From positions 62,001-126,000 of the forward strand of contig NZ_VTAW01000011.1 in the NCBI RefSeq assembly GCF_008245225.1: a stretch of 64,000 nucleotides of DNA, in the 5' to 3' direction. The notes beneath the pieces are model-generated. The model saw nothing but the letters and a program-made list of their open reading frames with translations, did no database searches and was not told where the DNA came from. A program made the translations under genes and the position numbers. Source of the DNA: Natrialba swarupiae. GTDB taxonomy: Archaea > Halobacteriota > Halobacteria > Halobacteriales > Natrialbaceae. Positions 59,952 to 64,000 of the stretch are shown here, one piece after another (position 1 is the first letter of the stretch; each line of letters opens with the position of its first letter).

Positions 59952-60226
59952 GGCTCGTCACCCCACGCGGCCGAGTTCGACGACCGGCGCTGTCCCTTCG
60001 GTTCGCTCTCGCTCGAGGACGGCGTCGCTTCGATGCCGATCCCCCAGGCTCGTTGGGCGAACAGCCAGAAGACGATCGAGGCGAGTCCCATCCAGCCGAC
60101 GTGCCACCAGAGCCACAGCGGAACGCCCGCGATCAGCGTATCGTCGCCCCACAGAAACCACGGGATCGCGAGCGCGGAGAGGACGACCGCGACGGTGATC
60201 CACCCCCACAGTTCTCGTCGGCGCAT
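59948..60226 (-). CDS. DUF3311 small membrane protein
   Basis: 92 residues, two membrane helices (~8-25 and 36-62, with the Trp-rich LWLWWHVGWMGLASIVFW) and a polar tail. DUF3311 proteins are typically encoded directly before SSS symporters and are thought to be partner subunits. The ATG at 60226 starts the conserved part. It overlaps the symporter start by four bases. Confidence 0.85.
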   Translation of the reverse strand: MRRRELWGWITVAVVLSALAIPWFLWGDDTLIAGVPLWLWWHVGWMGLASIVFWLFAQRAWGIGIEATPSSSESEPKGQRRSSNSAAWGDEP

Positions 60227-60438
60227 GTCGGCCGGTCGGTACCAGCCGCGTGTAACCGTTTCGTTCGGCGGGCATTCAACGTGTGATCGACCGGTATCCG
60301 ACGTGTGGTCGACCGGCATTGACGTGCAGATCAGTCCGCGTCCGAGACGAAACGGCCGAACGGACAGCAGGTAAAATCGTTCTTTCACGTAGGAAAAAGC
60401 GTATAGGGGTCGGAGAGAGACTGACAGCCGAAGCCGAC

Positions 60439-61371
60439 ATGGCCCGTCTGTTCCCGTTCCGTTCCGAGACGACCGCTCGGGACGGCACACCCCGCGTCGT
60501 CGACCTCGAGGGTGAAGACGCCGATGCGGTGTTCAGCGCGCTCTCCTCGACGACCGCCCGGCAGATCTACGCCCGCCTCGACGAGGAGCCGGGGACGCCC
60601 AGCGACGTCGCCGACGCGATCGACTCCTCCATCCAGAACGTCCGGTACCACCTCGAGAATCTAGAGGACGCGGGACTCATCGAGGTCGTCGACACGTGGT
60701 ACTCCTCGCGGGGCAACGAGATGAGCGTCTACGGGACGACGGACGGGCCGTTGATCGTGACGAGCGACGAGTCGACGGCGTCGCAGCTGAAGACCGCGAT
60801 TTCGCGGCTGATCGGCGGGATCGGTGCGCTCGCCGCCGGGAGTCTCCTCGTCCAGTACGGCGTGAGTCAGTGGTTCGCTCCGACGGCGCCCGGGACCGAG
60901 GAGGCCACACCGGCAGAAGGTAACGGGATCGCTGCCACGGACGGTGAGGAAGACGCGGTCGACGGGGACGCTCCCGTCGAGGAAGCGCCCGACGACTCCG
61001 CGGAATCGGAACCACAGGACGACGAGATGGGGACTGCCGCGGTCGACGACGAGGCGGACGCCGCCGACCGCGACGCCGAGGAGAGCCCGGAGGCCACCGG
61101 AACCCCGGAAGACGATTCGCCGGAGACGTTCGAGGGAGACGAGTCAGAAGACGCCGAGACCGAGGTTCAAACCGACGACGAACCGGTCGCAGAGTACGAT
61201 GGTGAGGCCGAACCGACTGCCGACGACGGGACGTACCTGGTCGACGGCGGGGCCGAGGCGACCGACGCGGTCGTCGGAACCGTCCCGCCGGGACTGCTCT
61301 TTTTTCTCGGGGGCCTGGTCGTGTTGCTCGCGATAACGGCCTACTGGTACTGGTCCCAACCGTCGTACTGA
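60439..61371 (+). CDS. Membrane-anchored winged-helix regulator
   Basis: 310 residues. An ArsR-like winged helix (~22-90; FSALSSTTARQIYARLDEEP, then SIQNVRYHLENLEDAGLIEV) is followed by a hydrophobic segment (~118-140; LIGGIGALAAGSLLVQYGVS), an acidic disordered stretch (~145-280) and a C-terminal membrane helix (~285-307). The DNA-binding part would face the cytoplasm, with the acidic part outside, suggesting a one-component sensor. ATG at 60439; a TATA-like GTATAGGGG lies about 35 bases upstream. Target genes are unknown. Confidence 0.8.
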   Translation: MARLFPFRSETTARDGTPRVVDLEGEDADAVFSALSSTTARQIYARLDEEPGTPSDVADAIDSSIQNVRYHLENLEDAGLIEVVDTWYSSRGNEMSVYGTTDGPLIVTSDESTASQLKTAISRLIGGIGALAAGSLLVQYGVSQWFAPTAPGTEEATPAEGNGIAATDGEEDAVDGDAPVEEAPDDSAESEPQDDEMGTAAVDDEADAADRDAEESPEATGTPEDDSPETFEGDESEDAETEVQTDDEPVAEYDGEAEPTADDGTYLVDGGAEATDAVVGTVPPGLLFFLGGLVVLLAITAYWYWSQPSY

Positions 61372-61490
61372 TACCTGGTTTCTTTCGAACGTCAACAGCT
61401 ATTTGCCTCTCACGCACTATATTCTACACAAACCGGTCTCTGTACGCAACGCCCGCGTCACCGCGCGCCCCTTTCGGGGACAGATCTCCA

Positions 61491-62858
61491 ATGGAAGATA
61501 CGACCAAATACCTCATTCACGCAGACGTTACGGCCGACGGGGTCGTCGAGCGGAGCGACGTCGTCGGCGCTATCTTCGGGCAGACGGAAGGTCTGCTCGG
61601 CGACGAACTCGATCTCCGCGATCTCCGCCAGTCCCAGAAAGTCGGCCGAATCGACGTCGAAATCGCAAGTAGGGAGGGAACTTCGAGCGGTCATCTGACG
61701 ATCGCGACCAGCCTCGACAAGGTCGAAACCGCCACGCTCGCCGCCTCCCTCGAGACGATCACTCGCGTCGGCCCCTGTCGCGCCTCGCTCGAAGTAACCG
61801 AGATCGAGGACGTCCGCGCGGCGAAACGAAAGGAAGTCGTCGACCGCGCGAAGGAACTGCTTCGAACGGGGTTCGACGACACGGTGATGACTTCCGAAGA
61901 GATCCTCGCGGAGGTTCGCCAGCACGTCCGCGTCGAGGACATCACCGAGTACGAAGGGCTCCCCGCCGGTCCCCGAGTGACCGACAGTGACGCCATCATC
62001 ATCGTCGAAGGGCGCTCGGACGTCCTTACGCTGCTCAAGTACGGCGTGAAAAACGCCATCGCGGTCGAGGGGACGAACGTCCCCGACGCGGTCGCGGAGC
62101 TCACCCGCCACCGCACCGTGACGGCGTTTCTCGACGGCGACCGCGGCGGCGACCTCATTCTCGAGGAGCTCTCGCAGGTCGGCGACATCGACTACGTCGC
62201 GTTCGCACCCGCCGGCGAGTCCGTCGAGGAACTCGACCACCACCAGCTCTTTGCCGCCCTCCGGAACAAGGTCGCCTACGATAGCGTCTCGGAACTCAAC
62301 GAACCCCGCGAGGCGGTCGCCGCGACCGACGGAAGCGCGACGCCCGCACCGGCACCCTCCGACTCGCGAACCGTCTCGCCGCCGACGATCGACGAAGAAT
62401 CGGCCGACGACGACACCTCGAGTACGGACGCCGACCGGACGACTGCCGAACCGGCGGAGCGATCGTCGACCGCCCGTTCAGCCGAGACCGAGGCCGAACC
62501 GAGTGTTCCCGACACCGACCCGGAAGCCGCCGAGGACGACGAGCCGACGACCGTCTACGAGCACGCGACCGAAATCGTCCGCGCGGGGACCGACCGGGTT
62601 CGGTTCCTCGACGACGACGGCGAGACGATCGACGAAACCGACGTGACCGCAGCGGACGAGTCACTCGAGGAGTTCGACTCGGCCCCCGCGGCGATGATCC
62701 TGGACGGTATCCTCAGCCAGCAGTTACTCGACATCGCGACGGACCGTGGCGTCGACCTGATTGTCGCTCGGTCGCTTGGTCAGTTCACCAAGCAGCCGAC
62801 GGGCGTTCGCATCTACGCGATCGACGAGATCGCCGAAGCGCCACCGAACGCGTCCTGA
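61491..62858 (+). CDS. dnaG: Archaeal DnaG primase-like protein
   Basis: 455 residues. The N-terminal domain MEDTTKYLIHADVTADGVVE is the archaeal DnaG domain, and the TOPRIM domain (~165-255) shows AIIIVEGRSDVLTLLKYGVK and TVTAFLDGDRGGDLILEEL, containing the acidic metal-binding residues. A disordered acidic spacer (~275-360) precedes a conserved C-terminal domain (LDGILSQQLLDIATDRGVDL). Archaeal DnaG has primase activity in vitro and is a component of the RNA exosome, so its role may be in RNA decay as well as replication. The long spacer is typical of haloarchaea. Confidence 0.95.
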   Translation: MEDTTKYLIHADVTADGVVERSDVVGAIFGQTEGLLGDELDLRDLRQSQKVGRIDVEIASREGTSSGHLTIATSLDKVETATLAASLETITRVGPCRASLEVTEIEDVRAAKRKEVVDRAKELLRTGFDDTVMTSEEILAEVRQHVRVEDITEYEGLPAGPRVTDSDAIIIVEGRSDVLTLLKYGVKNAIAVEGTNVPDAVAELTRHRTVTAFLDGDRGGDLILEELSQVGDIDYVAFAPAGESVEELDHHQLFAALRNKVAYDSVSELNEPREAVAATDGSATPAPAPSDSRTVSPPTIDEESADDDTSSTDADRTTAEPAERSSTARSAETEAEPSVPDTDPEAAEDDEPTTVYEHATEIVRAGTDRVRFLDDDGETIDETDVTAADESLEEFDSAPAAMILDGILSQQLLDIATDRGVDLIVARSLGQFTKQPTGVRIYAIDEIAEAPPNAS

Positions 62859-62872
62859 ACTCCAACCTGCGG

Positions 62873-64000
62873 TCAGCCGATCACGGCAAACGAGAGCACG
62901 AGGAGCGCACAGACGATCGCACCCGAGAGCGTCGCGAGGAAGTTGACACCCTGATTGCCGAGGACCGTGCCCTCGAGGGTCGCACCGAGGAGGCTGTCGA
63001 CGGTCATACCGACGAAGCCGGCGGCGACGATGATGGCCGCGCCGGTGGCGTCGACTTCGGGGAACAACAGGTACGAAATTCCGGCGACGATGGCCGCGCC
63101 CGCCAGTCCGGCGAGTTCACCCTGCCAGGTGACGCCGCCGTCGGTGCCCGGCTCGACCGGTTCGAGGGTCGTGATCAGTCTCGGCGTCTCGAAGACGCTC
63201 CCGATTTCGCTCGAGAGCGTGTCGCTCATCGCGGTCGCGACGGAGCCGGCGAACGCGAACAGGAAGACGACGGGCGCTACGTGACCGGCGAGCAACGACG
63301 CGGAGCTGGCCGCGTAGCCGAGGACGGCGACCAGGGCGACGGCCGCGTTGCCGAGGACGTTACCGCTTCCGCGTGCGCCGTCGTTGTCCTCGGCGACGCC
63401 GAGGTCCTCTTTGCGGTCGTACCTGAACTTCGCCGAGAGCCCGCCGAGCGCGAAAAAGGCGATTAGGACGACGAACCAGCCGTAGCCGCCGAGGACGATC
63501 GTCACCAGGCCGAGGAGGATGCCGGTCAGCATCCCCGCGATCGAGGCCGTATCGAGCGCGTAGGAGACGTACCCCAGCGCGACGGTGACGACGAGCGCGA
63601 CGACGATCTCGAGCGGGCCGATCGCGGGCTCGAGTTCTGCGAGAAGCCACAGGAGGAGTCCGACCGAGAGCATGACGATCGGATCGTCGTACAGCAACAG
63701 AACGTCACGGAGCAACGCGGCGAGCAACGTGCCGCTGGCCGCGAGAAAGACGACCGTCGGTGCCACAGACTCGAGCGGTGCACCCTCGATCGCGAGCGTC
63801 CCTGCGTGACCGATCACGGCCGCGCTCGTCGCGGCCAGACAGAAGACGGTCACGACGACGACTTCGTTTTCCGTTCGCGTGCGGGCGATCTGTTCGGCGA
63901 CGTTGCCGTAGCCGATGAGGAAGACGGTCCCGACGAAGACGGCGATCGACATCGAGGACGACACGGCGATGATCCCGAGTGCGACACCGGCGAGGACGAA
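62873..64000 (-). CDS. DUF92/TIGR00297 membrane protein, 5' part missing
   Basis: The frame is open from the window edge at 64000 to the stop at 62873, so the gene starts beyond the window. About 375 residues are visible, nearly all membrane helices. The signature ALDTASIAGMLTGILLGLVT and AFAGSVATAMSDTLSSEIGS match DUF92. The last part (GVNFLATLSGAIVCALLVLS) is also typical. In plants and bacteria this family includes phytyl-phosphate kinase (VTE6), and archaeal members may act on isoprenoid phosphates; this is inference. The gene converges on dnaG, with stops 15 bases apart. Confidence 0.9.
   Translation of the reverse strand, partial: FVLAGVALGIIAVSSSMSIAVFVGTVFLIGYGNVAEQIARTRTENEVVVVTVFCLAATSAAVIGHAGTLAIEGAPLESVAPTVVFLAASGTLLAALLRDVLLLYDDPIVMLSVGLLLWLLAELEPAIGPLEIVVALVVTVALGYVSYALDTASIAGMLTGILLGLVTIVLGGYGWFVVLIAFFALGGLSAKFRYDRKEDLGVAEDNDGARGSGNVLGNAAVALVAVLGYAASSASLLAGHVAPVVFLFAFAGSVATAMSDTLSSEIGSVFETPRLITTLEPVEPGTDGGVTWQGELAGLAGAAIVAGISYLLFPEVDATGAAIIVAAGFVGMTVDSLLGATLEGTVLGNQGVNFLATLSGAIVCALLVLSFAVIG

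Overview
The window is a chromosomal segment from an extreme halophilic archaeon (class Halobacteria; several gene types suggest a Natrialbales-like member, but the species cannot be fixed from this sequence). The evidence is high GC content with GC-rich third positions, very acidic predicted proteins, archaeal core genes (A-type ATP synthase subunit D, a proteasome-activating nucleotidase, DnaG-type primase protein, archaeal-type ValS), pyruvoyl arginine decarboxylase, HalOD1 and HFX_2341-type regulators, Tat or lipobox signal peptides, and TATA elements placed about 27-35 bp before many start codons. No rRNA, tRNA, CRISPR array or complete insertion sequence was recognised.

Layout. 0-9 kb: the end of an acyl-CoA synthetase, small proteins, atpD, pdaD next to a broken glyoxalase gene, a PanB-type ATPase, oligopeptidase pepF, and an RnfC-like flavoprotein with a palindromic operator at its promoter. 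9-20 kb: truA, a sulfatase-fold enzyme, an Hsp20-like protein, a lipoprotein, a DCC oxidoreductase, a zinc-finger microprotein that has lost two cysteines, an uncharacterised PD-(D/E)XK-type protein, and a 1241-residue Eco57I-like restriction-modification enzyme. 20-31 kb: a frameshifted triose-phosphate-isomerase paralogue, an orphan NrfD membrane protein, an FAD oxidoreductase, an MFS carrier, a very large chemoreceptor with a 420-residue acidic tail, and thrB. 31-41 kb: a Tat-exported protein, a four-gene ABC operon containing a 46-codon gene between two duplicated permeases, pdxS, a DUF1405 protein and valS. 41-48 kb: an MMPL/RND exporter, a repeat lipoprotein, a sensor-domain membrane protein and a CARF-like regulator.

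48.9-60.2 kb is the most coherent functional block. It holds a CoA-acylating (methyl)malonate-semialdehyde dehydrogenase, a class III aminotransferase, an Lrp/AsnC regulator, an MFS carrier, two sodium/solute symporters each paired with a small membrane protein, and an agmatinase-family ureohydrolase. Together they fit uptake and breakdown of a guanidino compound or beta-alanine-type amino acid to urea plus an acyl-CoA. Several of these genes share an AAGGTT-type promoter core. The window ends with a membrane-anchored HTH regulator, dnaG and part of a DUF92 membrane protein.

Two non-coding repeat families are scattered through intergenic space. One is a roughly 75-90 bp element with CTGAgACGG-like inverted ends, found at seven places plus one short form. 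Its ends repeatedly coincide with the TGA stop codon of the neighbouring gene. The other is a pair of structures of about 95-100 bp with TAGGGAkTATCGT inverted ends.
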